Source: Lepiota brunneoincarnata (Eukaryota > Basidiomycota > Agaricomycetes > Agaricales > Agaricaceae). Taken from it: a DNA stretch of 64,000 nt. Below are positions 1 to 11,960 of the stretch, piece by piece (position 1 is the stretch's first letter; each line of letters begins with the position of its first letter). The position numbers were made by a program, and so were the translations under genes. The notes under the pieces were generated by a model. The model saw nothing but the letters and a program-made list of their open reading frames with translations, was not told the origin of the DNA and ran no database searches. The stretch lies in the NCBI GenBank assembly GCA_023014365.1, contig JAEBUN010000006.1, positions 248,001 to 312,000 on the forward strand. The letters run 5' to 3'.

Positions 1-8
1 TCTCGCTG

Positions 9-792
9 CTAAGGAGTATCTTGAGACTCTGTAAATGGTTGGGTTCTTTGATCCTTTTCCCTCGTAGAAGAGCTAGTTGTTTCTGGTTCTTTCTCTGAAG
101 GCGATGGGTCTGCTTCTCGCACAGGCTGTATCTTTTTGGATAGCTTCGATAAGATACCTCTACCCTATGAATAGAAAATCCGCAGTTCAGCGACAAGCAA
201 CGAGGCAAAGAACCAAGATGCGCTACCTTTTCCAACACTTCTAGGTGTCTCGGCAGAGGGGAGTCGCGAGTACCAAAAATATGTTTGGGTGCATGTTCGA
301 TGAGCTCTGGAAAGGCGATTCAAACAGGGGCCCAATCTTATCTCGACCGGCCTCTCCTGCAAGAGCCTGAACCTGAGCTAGCTTAATGCGCAGCACGAGC
401 AGGGTCTCCCAAGCAGCCGCCTTGTAATCAGCTCCTTTCACCCTCACCACTTCCTGCATGTCTTCGAATGCAGACTTCAAGATGACTAGAGCCTCGTCCT
501 TGTGCTCACCGGCCACCTTTTCAATCCCGTTGAACGCCAGGTCGACGAGAATCCCCGCACCAGGGAGGACTGCAACTTGAGCTTTGGCTGCTAGACGTAG
601 TGCCACAAGGATTTGTGTTGTGGCGTCGAGGGAGTTGGTATCGGCATCGCTAGATGGCGCGGCGGTTCTCGCCTTCTGGGACGGTAACTGTTTGAGCAAA
701 CGTATTGGATACCGGGCAGCGTCGACCAGGTCCTTCAAGCCTGACCAGTGGTAGAAAATATATCCTTTGAGATGGGTTAATTGGTTGGTCAT
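9..792 (-). CDS. Conserved fungal protein of unknown function, frame broken near 300
   Basis: The reading frame opens at the ATG at 792 and runs about 160 residues. It holds a long Ala/Leu/Val-rich amphipathic stretch (DATTQILVALRLAAKAQV, then GAGILVDLAFNGIEKVAGE) of the kind found at the N-termini of fungal STAND or HeLo-like signalling proteins. That resemblance is an impression, not a domain call. Around 300 the coding sense continues one base out of frame (LIEHAPKHIFG), as if one C were missing from the plus-strand text near 299-302. A putative intron with a CATAG acceptor then joins to a lysine-rich tail (GRGILSKLSKKIQPVREA) ending at the stop at 9-11. Total length would be near 235 residues. 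Either the gene is decaying or one base is wrong. No function is proposed. Confidence 0.45.
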
Positions 793-1262
793 GCAAAGTT
801 AATCTTGCCCGCATACCACCGACGACAACAGGTGATTGCACCCCCTGCTAACCCTGAGAGAATAGTGAGGCACTGGGACTTGGTGGGATACAGTGTAAAG
901 TGTCTTTGCCGCTGAATCAGAGTGCCTGTCCGAGGAAAAGTACGAGCGCGGACGGTAGCGGCACGCGAAATCAGGACCATGGCTCTTTGCGGCGGGCCTA
1001 TGATGTGAGTGAAATTTTATAAGGTGAGCTCAAGTATGTTTGTGCCGGTGATGCCTAACGACGCGAGCCGCGAAGAATTTCCTTTTCTGATCTGATGGCA
1101 CTAGCGCGACAGCATTTATTCGATACACAACATCGTTCACACTCTCGCAAGGCAGCTGCACGATGACGATCGATATATGAACGATCCGCGCCTGACGTTT
1201 AGTGATTCCGTTTGGTTATTTGCATAAAAATGAATGAATAGTGGAAGTATAGCACAAAATGT
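793..1262. other. Intergenic, 5' side of the first gene and 3' side of RPL12
   Basis: No convincing coding frame on either strand. It should hold the promoter of the leftward gene ending at 9 and the 3' end of RPL12. No clear TATA element or repeat was seen. Confidence 0.5.
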
Positions 1263-1928
1263 TTACTGGGCGGGGATCTCAATTTCACCAGAATTGATAC
1301 CGTCAATGACATCATGAGCGGGTTTGCCATCCACCGTGCACCCAACGCTCTGAGCCGTGCCCAGAATCTCTTTCACGGTACCCGCGAGCTCCTTCGCTAG
1401 TGATTTTGACCTCATTGTTCTTGCAATGTCGATTATTTCGTCCAGAAGAATATTGCCGCTGTGCTTGATGTTCTTCTCCTTCTTCCGGTCACGAGGGGGC
1501 TCTGTATATTGCTGTCAGTACCATATACCCACTGTCCAGATTCCAGCAGAGGTTCGCACCCTTGAGAGCACGGATAACAAGCGAGGATGCGGATGGAACG
1601 ACAGAGACGGTAGCTTGGCGGTTTTGAATCGTGAGCTGAACAGTTACGCGTAGACCCTTCCATGCCGACGTCGCCTTTGCGATATCTTCACCGACCTTCT
1701 TCGGTGACTATTGGCGGCCATTCAGAACCGATCTGAAAGCAACAACATGTAAAATACACACGAGACCAAGGGGACCAATTTTAGGGGCCAAGGCAGACGA
1801 GGCACCGACCTCACCAGCCAGTCGCACGGAGGTAGATGATTTTTACCTCATTAGGGTCCTGCAAAGGGATTGATAAGTAGGATTGAGGGTCAATATTTTG
1901 GATGCTTACGCACGAATTTTGGGGCCAT
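1263..1928 (-). CDS. RPL12: 60S ribosomal protein L12 (uL11)
   Basis: Cytosolic large-subunit protein at the base of the P-stalk, part of the GTPase-associated centre. Four exons read cleanly: 1928-1914 (MAPKF), 1858-1762 ([20 protein letters not shown], then [11 protein letters not shown]), 1707-1560 ([20 protein letters not shown] through SLVIRALK) and 1501-1263 ([17 protein letters not shown], ending SGEIEIPAQ). The Pro-rich N-terminus and the [18 protein letters not shown] block are signatures of eukaryotic L12, and the length of about 165 residues is normal. The first exon is only 15 nt, a common arrangement in fungal ribosomal protein genes. It is divergent from the cyclin gene across 224 bp. 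No lesion was seen. Confidence 0.95.
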
Positions 1929-2152
1929 GGTGAAGAGTACAGAGTGGTGGACGACGACGAGCAATGAAGAGTGATCACGAATCACCAATGGGGAGACGAG
2001 AAAATTAAGGTTTAAAGTCCGATGATGAACTGTACAGAGCCTTTCCATCGCATTTATACTTGTTATGCTAGAGCGTCTGGGCAGCTGATAGTGGAGATAA
2101 TAATCAGGCTCTGATAGCCCAGCCACACCGGCTTCCCCTGTGCAATGGGTCC
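1929..2152. promoter_or_regulatory. Shared 224-bp divergent promoter region, RPL12 / cyclin
   Basis: Only 224 bp separate the ATG of RPL12 (minus) from the ATG of the Pho80-type cyclin (plus), so the two promoters must overlap or abut. No consensus element was identified with confidence; this is inferred from gene geometry. Confidence 0.4.
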
Positions 2153-3236
2153 ATGGAAGCCCCGAGCTCAGATAGGGTCGAGTTACCGACCACGTTCGAG
2201 CACGTTTCAATCGACCACCTTGTCGAGCTCATAGGTAGTTTCCGTTCTTTTATGTGTTGCCTACACATCGTTAATGAATGGCCATGGTAGCCGACATGCT
2301 GCAACGTCTCATGGCTCACAATGACAAGATACCACTATCACCGTAGGTCATCCTCATGTCCACAACAATACTCACGCTCTGGACATCTGTGGCCAGCGAA
2401 AACCTCACAAGATTCCATTCACGTTCGGTACCAAACATATCTGTGCTCGATTATCTCAAACGCATCGTCAGGTTTACAAATGTAGAGGTTCGACACCCTT
2501 CTTTAAATATCCCCCGTGCTTGCACTGACCTAACAGCCCGGACCCAGAAAGCATGTCTCCTCCTCACCCTACACTACATTGATCAGATTAGTGCGCGGAT
2601 GCCCATATTCATCCTCACGTCACTCACTTGCCACCGCTTCATCATTGCCGCCATTACTGTCTCCAGCAAGGGTCTGTGCGATGCTTTCTGCACCAACCAA
2701 CTCTATGCCAAAGTTGGGGGCATAACCGTCACGGAGCTCAATTCGCTAGAACGCGAATTTCTATCAGCCACAGATTGGCGACTCACGGTTAGCAACTTTC
2801 TTTAAATTTCCTCTTCCCGCTTCTGCACTCTCCACTATTCTAACTACCTCTAACAATAACATATGTCTCCAACTTGATCCTCATAGTCCCTACTTATCCC
2901 CCTCGCCAGTGCACACGCGAAGTCCTCCAAGAATACTACATCAACCTCGCCAGAACCAACAGCACCGGTCGATATGTTCTCGTGAGGGACACTTCCCCGA
3001 GTGGTACTGACAGCGACATAGACATGGACAGTGGACAGTCCCGAGATTCGTCACCCGAGGCTTCAATAAGCCCTACCCATCGTCGCTCAAATGAGGCATC
3101 TGCCATTCTCATTGACCCAGGTTCACATAGTCCCCATCCTGAAGGTGTCCCCCGTGCCACTCTGGAACAAAGCATGGCCTTTGCTGCTCTCCAACAATCC
3201 CAATCACAGCAGTACCAAAACCGGAACCTCGGATGA
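2153..3236 (+). CDS. Pho80/PCL-family cyclin
   Basis: Regulatory subunit for a Pho85-type cyclin-dependent kinase, a family linked to phosphate sensing, metabolism and cell-cycle entry. Five exons: 2153-2234, 2291-2342, 2397-2487, 2537-2787 and 2910-3236. Joined, they give MEAPSSDRVELPTTFEHVSI, then DHLVELIADMLQRLMAHNDK, then LTRFHSRSVPNISVLDYLKR. The PCL cyclin box follows (ACLLLTLHYIDQISAR, FIIAAITVSSKGLCDAF, YAKVGGITVTELNSLEREFL, TREVLQEYYINLARTNSTGR). The FHSR...ISVLDYL and YAKVGGI...EMN/ELNxLEREFL patterns are diagnostic of the family. The Ser/Pro-rich C-terminal tail is not conserved in general. Splice frames agree at all four junctions, which supports the model. Which PCL subtype it is cannot be told. 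Confidence 0.9.
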
Positions 3237-3754
3237 GAGGGGGAAAAGATGTGGGCATCTCAACTACAATATCTTTCTTCACATTGACGTTTACTACTGA
3301 CCAGGGTAGAACATTAAATATGTTACGACTATTTATCTGTATGACTAAAGCACAAGGGGGTTATTGTTATTGCAAGGATTGTGACATATTTGGTGGATGA
3401 ACAACGATCGCGAATTCTGCTTGCATGCAAAACTGGGTACAAGTCCGTCAAAAGACCAATGTAAGACCTAACATTCCGGAATTATGCGGTGGTCAACATA
3501 TCATCGGTGCTGAATACTAAGTAGGGGGGGTGGGCCGATGGTGGCGGTAGTAGCGGTGGCGGCGGGCGGGTTGCGGTGAATGTGGTCATGGGATGAATCA
3601 TCGGTTGGGAAGGTACGAGTTGACCGCACGACATGACCGGAAAGGGGGGAAAACAACTACTTCGTGTTAAGCACGACAGATGTCGGGGATAACATCACCA
3701 AACTCCGAAGAAAACAGGACCGAACGAGACAAAATGTCAATTGTGAAATTGAAA
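3237..3754. other. Convergent intergenic region
   Basis: Between the 3' ends of the cyclin and the kinase. Contains a GGT/GGC-rich stretch near 3536-3576 and no credible gene. Confidence 0.5.
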
Positions 3755-6700
3755 TCAAGGGAGACGCAAGGCGGATAACATCTTGGCCAACGCGTTGATT
3801 TGACCCTTCTGAACCTTTTTGACATTCTCGCTTCCTTCCTCCTTCCCATTAGCAGTGAGATCAGTTGTGCTTGTGGATGCATCCCGGCGCAGATTCTCAG
3901 GTACACGGGGGGTGTTCTGTGGCCGCTCTTTGATAGTATCGAGCTTGCTATCTTTGGGTTTCCTTGTCCTAGGTTTGCGCTGGGGAGGAGACCCAAAGAT
4001 ATCACCCACAGGATTATGATACTGCGCACGAGGTAGCTGATCAAGCTCCCAAGGAACACCAGTCAAGACTATAGGATAACCATCAACGCTTGCCCCTTGG
4101 CTCTGCATATGAAAAAAAACTCACTCTTGATGTTCTTCGGCAATGTGGGGTAGGCAGAATGGGTAGAAGATGAAGATTGTGGACCTTTACCACCAGTGCG
4201 CCAGGAAGTTGATGACACACTAGTGGCTGTAGTAGAAATACTCCTGTTGCTGGAGTTACTGAAACGGGTGAAAGCCGAAGTTGAAGTGCCAGCACTGGAG
4301 GTTGTGCTCATCGAGTTACGCCAGTTTCCAGAGACCATAGAACTAGCGCTGGAAGCCACTGGCCGTCCGGAGCGTCCGCTACGAGTGCTATTGGGAGAAA
4401 CGCCACGATCCGCGCGTCTATCACCAAAGGCCCAAGTATCGAAGGGATTGGGACTGGTAGACAAACCGAAGGCTGTAGATTTGATGGCGGACTTGACAGG
4501 TATAGGAGAGGCTCTCGCACGGCGGCCTCTGGTCCAAGTAGATGATGCATCGTCCGACTTGGAAAATGACGATCCAGAGGTTGAGTGAGGGGGGGACGCG
4601 CTGAGGCCCATTATGAGGTTCGTGACGTTGCTCGCTGTGGTGGACATAGCCTGCTGGTGACCTCCAGTGTCCGGGGACGAGTGAGGTGAAGTCTCTTCTG
4701 CTGATGGAGTCCCTGCAGCGGCGTTTGCGGTCGATACACTCGCATTTTGCTTGCCAAATGATAACTTCCATTTCGAGGGCTTCTTGACAGGGACAGTGGC
4801 GGTGGTAGCACCAATGGAGTTGGGAGCTGTGGTAAGAAGAGGGAGGGCAGGAGTTGTAACCGACGAAACGTTCTTGTTGCCATTACGACTGGAAATCAAG
4901 TGAGTTGGCATCGAGTACATGGAAATGGGTTCGTATGAGCCACGAGCGCGGGAATTCGAAGACGCAACAGAAGCCTTTGTGGAGACGGATTTGTTGGAAG
5001 AGGCTCTAGACGCCTTGCTGATTTCCCTGGCAAGCGCTTGAGATGCGACTGTAAGAGTAATTAATGTTTCATCTGTAGTAGTTGTGGGCGTAACGGCAGA
5101 TGCCCCCTTTCCTCTTCGAGCACCGCGTTTCCTGCGTTTGGTTGAGGTCGTTCTCATGGACGCAGGATCGTCTTCGCTGAACTGCGTTTGAACTCCTTCC
5201 TGAAGTCGTTCTGGCTCTTCCTGTTGCTGCGCTTGCTCTTCTGATTCATGATCGTAGACCGTCGAAAGTTCACTAGTCTCCTCTTTCTCATATGCGGGGC
5301 CGAGAGAAGGAGCGCGAGAGAGCGAACGAGCCACGAGGGCTGGGGTGCGGTTAGCCTTGGCGTTGGTCGAGGGATTGCGAGATGTGGGGCGGTGCGACAA
5401 GGGGGTCGAAACAGCGATAGGGTGGCCTTGAGTAGAGCTACTGGACACAGTCCGTTGCATGCCATGGCAGCCACCAAGAAGTGTAGGAAGGTTTTTGATC
5501 CACATCCCGAACTCGCTCGCAGTGACACGAGGAGAATCATCGCCTGAGTCATCCAAGATGCAGAAAACTCGGTTTGCCAGGAACTCGGCAACGGGACGAG
5601 TCATCCCGGTGAACCTATACATGAAGAAGCTGACGGGATCATGGCGATAGAGATCGAATGAAGGGCAAGCTCCCTGAGCAGTGTCAGTCCAGGGGTTGTA
5701 GTGGTACAGCCTTTGCAAGGGAGAACTGTCAATAGATTGATCGATGTTCAAACGCAAGGAGCTCACATGTTGATAAGCACTATGCCGAGTGACCAGACGT
5801 CAGCAGCGCGAGGACGATACGTTGGTGCCACGTTGTTCCTGCATTCTGTGGGGAAAATTAAGGTTCTAGCCCGCGATCGCAAAGTGAGCGTGAGATAGAC
5901 TCACCGTAGCTCATGTAGGGGGCGCTGCCACAATCCATATCGGATGATTCTACGTCGGTTGTCGAGAGACCGAAATCCGTTAATTTGACAATGACCTTTC
6001 GCTCCTGACGGCCGTCCGGAAGGGTGTTCCAGCCATCAGTGACGATAAAATTTTCGGGTTTGATATCACGGTGAAAGACTTGTTGGGCGTGACAAGCGGC
6101 TACAGCATCGCACATCTGAGCAAACATGGAGGCAATGAGCCGTAGACGGGTCCGGGAAAGTAGCTGGGAAGGATGGAGATTGGAGAGTAAGCTGGGAGTG
6201 GGGGGTGTACGAGAAACAGAGTCAGTAGAGTTGAGAACGCCTGGCTCATAATGATCGCGGGCCTGTTCCAGAAAGTAAAACAAATCTTCGCCAGGAACGT
6301 ACTCCAATAGAAGAAGTAAGAACGAAGATGTTTCAAGAGTCCTGTGAAGTGTGACGATATTAGGGTGGGAGTACAGTGACTGATGGATGGTAACCTAGAT
6401 TCCCAGGTTAGACGCCTGCAAAGGGACAGACCATCAACAAAACATACCTCGGTCAACTGTGCGTCCAGAGCTTCCTCGTCGAGGTTTGCTTTGGACAGAC
6501 ATTTGATCGCATACTCGCGTCCATGGACAGTTTCGGGACGAGAGAGATTACCATCAAACTCCATAGGACCAATGGTTGACATATGACCATCTTCGGAAGG
6601 TGGGGAACGGGAAAGAATCTCTCTGACAAGATAAACGACCGCATAGCTGCCCGAACCAAGCCGCCTGACGACCTCAAACTCCTGGGAGGGCTCCTTGAGA

Positions 6701-7143
6701 TTTGAATCGTCTTCCGAATCCGGCTGGGAGCTTATCGAAACGAGACGGATAGGCTCTCCTTGAAGCAAACAACCTTCGCCGACAAGGTCCCCGGGCGCCA
6801 AGACACCTTCGATTGTGGACGAAACCGAAGAAGCACAGGATTGGGTAGAGGCATTGACACCGTTTGTGCTGGGGATGGGAATGGAGGTGGAAAGGGGTCT
6901 GGAAGAGATGTACGGACTACGTGGGAGCTTTACCGAGGCGGAGGAGGGTGAGGGGGAAGGAGACTGGTTGGAAGAGAGGGCGAGGGGAGAGAGGACGGAA
7001 CGGTTAACGAGGCTGTCCTTGTGGAGGCGCTTGGTCAGGGGGCCAGCAGACAGGCGTGGATCATTAACGCGGAAGTAGCCATTGTCTTTCTTTGGGGACG
7101 ACGAGAGGGAGAGCGGGGGGAGCTGAAGCGGGTACTGCAACAT
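3755..7143 (-). CDS. Ran1/Ksp1-type serine/threonine protein kinase
   Basis: Large kinase with a low-complexity tail. A Ser/Pro-rich N-terminus leads to the glycine loop (RRLGSGSYAVVYLVRE), the ATP-binding lysine (EYAIKCLSK), VFHRDIKPENFIVT (catalytic loop), KLTDFGLSTT, and an activation segment with GSAPYMSYE in place of the usual APE. The C-lobe follows (RPRAADVWSLGIVLINML, YHYNPWTDTAQ), then GMTRPVAEFLANRVFCILDD and about 530 residues rich in Ser/Thr, ending KGQINALAKMLSALRLP. The HRDIKPENFIVTDG and NPWxxA...FCILDD blocks match fungal Ran1/Pat1 and Ksp1/Sks1 kinases (meiosis, nutrient and TORC1-related control). At least four introns, for example near 5760, 5900 and 6360, plus a short one near 4100. 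The frame stays open upstream to about 7284 without an ATG, so the start at 7143 is provisional and an upstream exon is possible. Confidence 0.85.
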
Positions 7144-8002
7144 GAGCGCGTGGGGAATGGGGGGTCGTGAGAGGGCTCTACTCGGAAGGAAGAGTAGGTT
7201 CTCGTGTGGAGAGACAGATGTCCGTTCAGACGAGACCGGCTTTGAGTCTGAGCTGGTTGGAGACGCGATGCATGCAGCTGGCAACAGGGGAGGTCCTTAA
7301 CGGACAAGGGAGGAGGGAGGAACGACGTCCCGTCGACGCCTGGCTGTTGAGGAGGCCTGGGGAGGAGAAAGCTGGAGGAGGAGGGGAGGGGCAAGAGGAA
7401 AAGGACGTGAATCAGTCGAGACTGGTTTTGTTTCGACGACGAGTCAAGTATAAATATGGGAAAAGGACGGGTCACTGGAACACCGCCGAGCCGGGTCACT
7501 CGTGGGCGATGCCTCCAACACGCACAGACCGCCACCCTTCAATCGTGTAAACAAGCAGAACACACACTCACCGATGCTTTCGACCAGCGCACGACGACAA
7601 CGAAGGACAAGAGGTGGTGAGCGCAGGAGTGAAAGATGCTGGGAATGGTGGCTGCGCTCACTTATTTGTGACCATGTGCTCACGCTGCTTCGGCACCACG
7701 CGTGTGTCCGTTTTTGACAAAAATACCGGGACAGATCAGCAACAGCAATCATGATCCAGATGCATTCCTCAGCTGTAATACCCCTCTTGCGCTCTAGCTA
7801 CAACTTATTCATCTACCCGTACTTGCTGCAGCACTGCTGCGGGTGGGTCTATGCTTGTGTGTGTGTAAGTGTGTATGGACAAACATGGGACAACAAACAA
7901 GTGGCTCGACGCGGCTCGGTTTACAGTCAGGATCGGGTAAGGATCTGAATGGACCATGTGCTTCAGCCCATCTCAGATCACGCACTCTGCAGGGTTGATG
8001 AC
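7144..8002. other. Kinase upstream region and UTP6 3' flank
   Basis: The kinase frame stays open until about 7284, so part of this may be coding or a 5' exon. The rest shows no supported gene on either strand. TG-rich stretch near 7855-7870. Confidence 0.4.
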
Positions 8003-10401
8003 CTAATCACCAAGAACCCCCCTCCACCGCTTCTCCAACTCAACCCGTTCGTCCTCCGCCAGCCCGCTCCCAGCTCGACCCACCACCGTGCTTGCTTCCC
8101 CTCCTTTCCCATGTTCGACCAACCACCGCGCCCACTCGACGGCCGCCGTCACCACCTCCCTCTCGCGCCAGTGCTCGTACACCGCGCCCAGTACCGCGTC
8201 CTTTCCATCCAGCCATGCGCTTGTCCCTTCCAACCAAGCTAAACAGTGTTTGCCATACTCGTGCAGTCGTGAGATAACTCCTCCCAATCCGACGCACTTC
8301 ATGCAGCCACCTCGCCGATATTTGACTAACCTGATCCGATGCCGTCTCTTTTTCTATTGCCTCGTGCAGGACCGTGACATAACTCATCAACAGTCTCTCG
8401 TGCACTCCACGTAACAGCCCATCGCGCATGCTCTCTTTTAGTAATTCCTATCAACTCCAATTGTCAGTCTTTGTTGCATTCAACCCCCCCGCCTCTTGGC
8501 TTACCTCGTGGGTCGTCTTGTTGTCCCCACTCAATTCTTCGTCACTGAGACCCCATACCCACACTTTCAATACATCGTCTTCCTCTCCTTCAACCAGGTT
8601 GCGAGCTTCTCTCCATACCTTCGCCACGGTCCTCCGACCCTTGGCACCCCCCTTCCCAAATGCCTTTTCTGCTGCAAGCCTCGCAAGCCATACCTGGGAA
8701 GATCTGGGTGCTCTGGTTGTGTACTTGCGTGCCGTGTGAACAATTTTGGCAAGATCATCTGTCCCTCCAAGCTGTACCAACAGTCTGATGTGTGTCCCCA
8801 GCAATGATGGTGATGATTTCACCCTTTGAATCAAGGCTTGCAATGACGAGATAAGGTATACTTTCTGTAAACAGACAAGTTAGCCCCACTTAGAATGTAA
8901 TCGTCCATATGACGGTGGCTAATTCTGACGACTCACTAAATGCTGATCGACTGACTTCTGGCACCAATCTTCCACAAAATTGGCATAGACCACGAAAATT
9001 TCTTCTCGGCCCTTATTATCCACGGCCCTCAACAGCTCCTCATTGGCGCGCTGGACACCATCCACGAGTGCAGCACCCTTCATCTCGCCCGTGATATGCC
9101 TGTCAGCGAGAAATCGTGCGGCCTGCGGATGGCTGGGGAGACTCGACCGAACTAGATCATACAAATGGTCGAGCAATAATTTCCGAAGTTCAACAGGCGA
9201 AGGATACTCCGCTATCACGGTCTTGAGCTCCATGAACAACCCAATTCTGGGAAGAGCTGCCGAAGATGATCAAGGCTAGTTCCTAGTTACATAATCCGGA
9301 GAGACACTCACCCTCTGCTGCAATTGTTATGACCGATTTGACGATAGCCCCTTGCATGATCTGTCGTCGATCTGCCGCCCCCTCATTCCCATCCAATCCC
9401 GCCCCCAACCCATCATCATTAACCATTTGCGTCTGAGTGTTGTTGGTCCCAGCGTCCCCCTGACCTTGATTCTCGGGTCCGACATCCCTCAGCCCATCTA
9501 AGATGTGCTCACTTGGGTCCACTTCCACTTCCGCTCTATGTTTTTCTTTTCCCGTTCCTGTTGTTGTCATTTGGATGCCCAACACGTCCCATCTTCGTCT
9601 TAGGCTTTCGACAAATCCGAGCTCCATACGTACATATTCGCGCCACATATCGATACTCTCGGGATTCATGCGAATTCCCCGCTGGAGAAGCGTCCGCGCG
9701 GCCGAAGGCGACAGGTGATCCAGTTCATGCGATGCCGCAATGATGTATAGCGCCGGTTTATTTGGATGGAGTTGCAATGCTCTAAGGAGATAAAAAGATG
9801 TATATGAGGGGCTTTCCATTCAACGAGATGCCTACCTTGCTGTGATCCTTCCGACAAGGGCACGAGCCCCTTCACGTTTGGCAAGCTGAATATACTGAAT
9901 CCAGAGTCCTACATCTGACTTGAATCGTTTGAGAGCCCGTTCGAAGATATGAAATTGTCGCCGAACAAGTGCATAATCAGAGATGGTAGGTGGCCCTGAT
10001 GGCAAATCTATTGCATGCACGAGTTGAACAGTCGGTCACAAGACTGGAAATGTGAACTGACTCAAGCGTGCGATGCGCTTGCGGCGCAGTTGCTCGAGGT
10101 CCATTTCATATGCGATATAACGCAAGAAATCCGCTTTTTTCGCGACGCGTCGGACGAGTGTGGTTTCAAAGGCCGTGCGTTTTTTCATAATCCGCTTCGT
10201 TTCTTTCTATATCGCGAGCTATGTGTCTCGAGTTCTTGGCGGATGGCGGACGTTGAAGACTGTACTCACTTCTGTGAAAACATTTTTATCAACGAGATCT
10301 CTGAGCTCTTGGAGCATCTATGTTTTCCAAACATCAGTACTTTCCCACCATCCAATACTTGTACGGCGTACCTGCTCCTGCTGGAAATGAACCCGCTCCA
10401 T
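8003..10401 (-). CDS. UTP6: U3 snoRNP-associated protein UTP6 (SSU processome)
   Basis: Subunit of the nucleolar U3 processome needed for early 18S rRNA cleavages. The start at 10401 gives MERVHFQQEQ then MLQELRDLVDKNVFTE. After an intron come IMKKRTAFETTLVRRVAKKA and DFLRYIAYEMDLEQLRRKRI, the conserved UTP6 N-terminal domain. HAT (half-TPR) repeats follow: SDVGLWIQYIQLAKREGA, NKPALYIIAASHELDHLSPS, ARTLLQRGIRMNPESIDMWR. After an acidic/polar insert the C-terminal helical repeats run through LEDWCQ-like and LRDGLLRG segments to the end at 8003 (ERVELEKRWRGVLGD). About nine exons; several internal junctions between 8.3 and 9.3 kb were placed only approximately. Divergent from the gene starting at 10556. 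Confidence 0.9.
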
Positions 10402-10555
10402 GCTCGACTACGCTGTGTGTAGGTGAGCTCAAGTACAGCGACGATGAGGGTGCAACAAATTTTAAAGACAACAAGAGGCAACAACTCTGCCATCAACCTT
10501 ATTAACCTTGACTCGGCCCGGGGCTACCTTGTCACACTCAACCAGCCTCTCTGTC

Positions 10556-11960
10556 ATGGCACCCAAGGGACACAGAACCGGTGCCTCCACCCAGTTACGC
10601 GCACACTCACGCTCCTCTTCTGCATCCAGGATCGGAGCGAAACTCCAGCTCACTCAGAGAGATAGCTCTGCCACCAGAGCGGCCGAGAAAAATACACAGG
10701 AGGTAGGTTATACCCAAACTTGTACTATTATCGGAGGCGCTCTTTGTCTCGAAGTAATTTTCTGTTCTGACTTCTAATTCTCAGGGAGTCAGGCCAGGCT
10801 TTCCACGTGCGAACAGCTCCCAGCGTGTGCCATCGAATACCCAGGTGAAGAGAACAGCATCCACGAACAATACCATTCAGCACAAGACAAGTGCAACCAA
10901 GGCAAATACAGAGTTTACACTTACTCGGGCCACAGGAGATGAAGATGACGACGACGAGTGGGTTTCAAGCAGCGGGGCGCAGACTCCCAATCAGAACGAA
11001 TCAGATTCCGATACAGCCTCGGAGGGCGATAGTATACCCCAAGAGCTGGTTAGTCAACTGCAACGGGCACAGCTCGAGCAGCGGGCTGCACGAACCCACA
11101 TGCCTCTAGCTCGCTCGGACACCGCACGTCAATCAGATTTCAACGCCGCGGATGCACCCGGCACAGGTGCGCCCAAGTATCCCCTCTCCACACAAATGCC
11201 CTTCCCTACTACTGGCCCCGACCCAACTATCCATCCGGATCCCCAACACATCGATCACCATCAGATACAGGCTCAGCACATTCCTGATCACGGTATGCTC
11301 ACTAAGGAAAAACATCATGCTCGGTCAGATTCCCGTCATAGTCACCATCCTTCCTCCAAACGCCAACCCGACTCGCGGCCGCTATCAATACACTCCATCC
11401 CAAGTCGGCTGGATGCTATGCGCCCTCATCCCCTAATAAGAGGCCACTCTCATGGATATATTAATCCCGTTTTCAAGCCCACACCTCTCGCACCTCTGAC
11501 GGTCATTACAGACCAACCGTCCAATTCACCCACCGAGCATCAGCTCTCGACTTCCCCCGCGAGTGTAAGGACTACAGTAACCTCCCCCGGCGGGTATACG
11601 CCCGAGTTCCCGCACGAACGCAGGACATCATTTTCCTCTGCTCGGTCAATTTCAACACTTCCCGTCCAGCCCGTCACCTCTAGACCATACGACCGTAACC
11701 GCACCCTGTCAACCATGTCTACTTCTGCTTCTTCTGCCGCTCTATCCTCCCTTGCCCATCTGCCCAACATCACACGCCCGCCCTCACCTCAGCAAATCTC
11801 CTTTTTCCCTCCTGCCAATCCGCATGTGAACATCGAAGCCATTCATCCTTTACTCCCAGGCCCCTATCTCAACAACCATTTGACAGTCTTAGCGCGGAGA
11901 ACTCCCTTACGAGAATCATATGATCGCGTTATCCAAGCCAAAATTCCGAGTGGAAGATGA
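10556..11960 (+). CDS. Unrecognised Ser/Pro/His-rich protein
   Basis: Exon 1 is 10556-10702 (49 codons, MAPKGHRTGASTQLRAHSRS) and exon 2 is 10785-11960, both phase 0, giving about 440 residues. The sequence is mostly low complexity: basic Ser-rich N-terminus, an acidic patch (GDEDDDDEWVSSSGAQTPN) followed by a helical IPQELVSQLQRAQLEQRAAR, a His/Pro-rich middle, and a C-terminal block (HPLLPGPYLNNHLTVLARRT, PLRESYDRVIQAK). The DDEWVSS.SGAQTPN patch recurs in fungal nuclear or signalling proteins, but no family is claimed. Only 154 bp separate it from UTP6 in divergent orientation. The stop falls directly after RVIQAKIPSGR; a further exon is not excluded. Confidence 0.7.

Noticed and set aside
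4196..4588. Open frame antisense to the kinase tail, and similar frames at 6815-7078 and 8003-8429
   Set aside because: Shadows of low-complexity or conserved coding sequence on the other strand.
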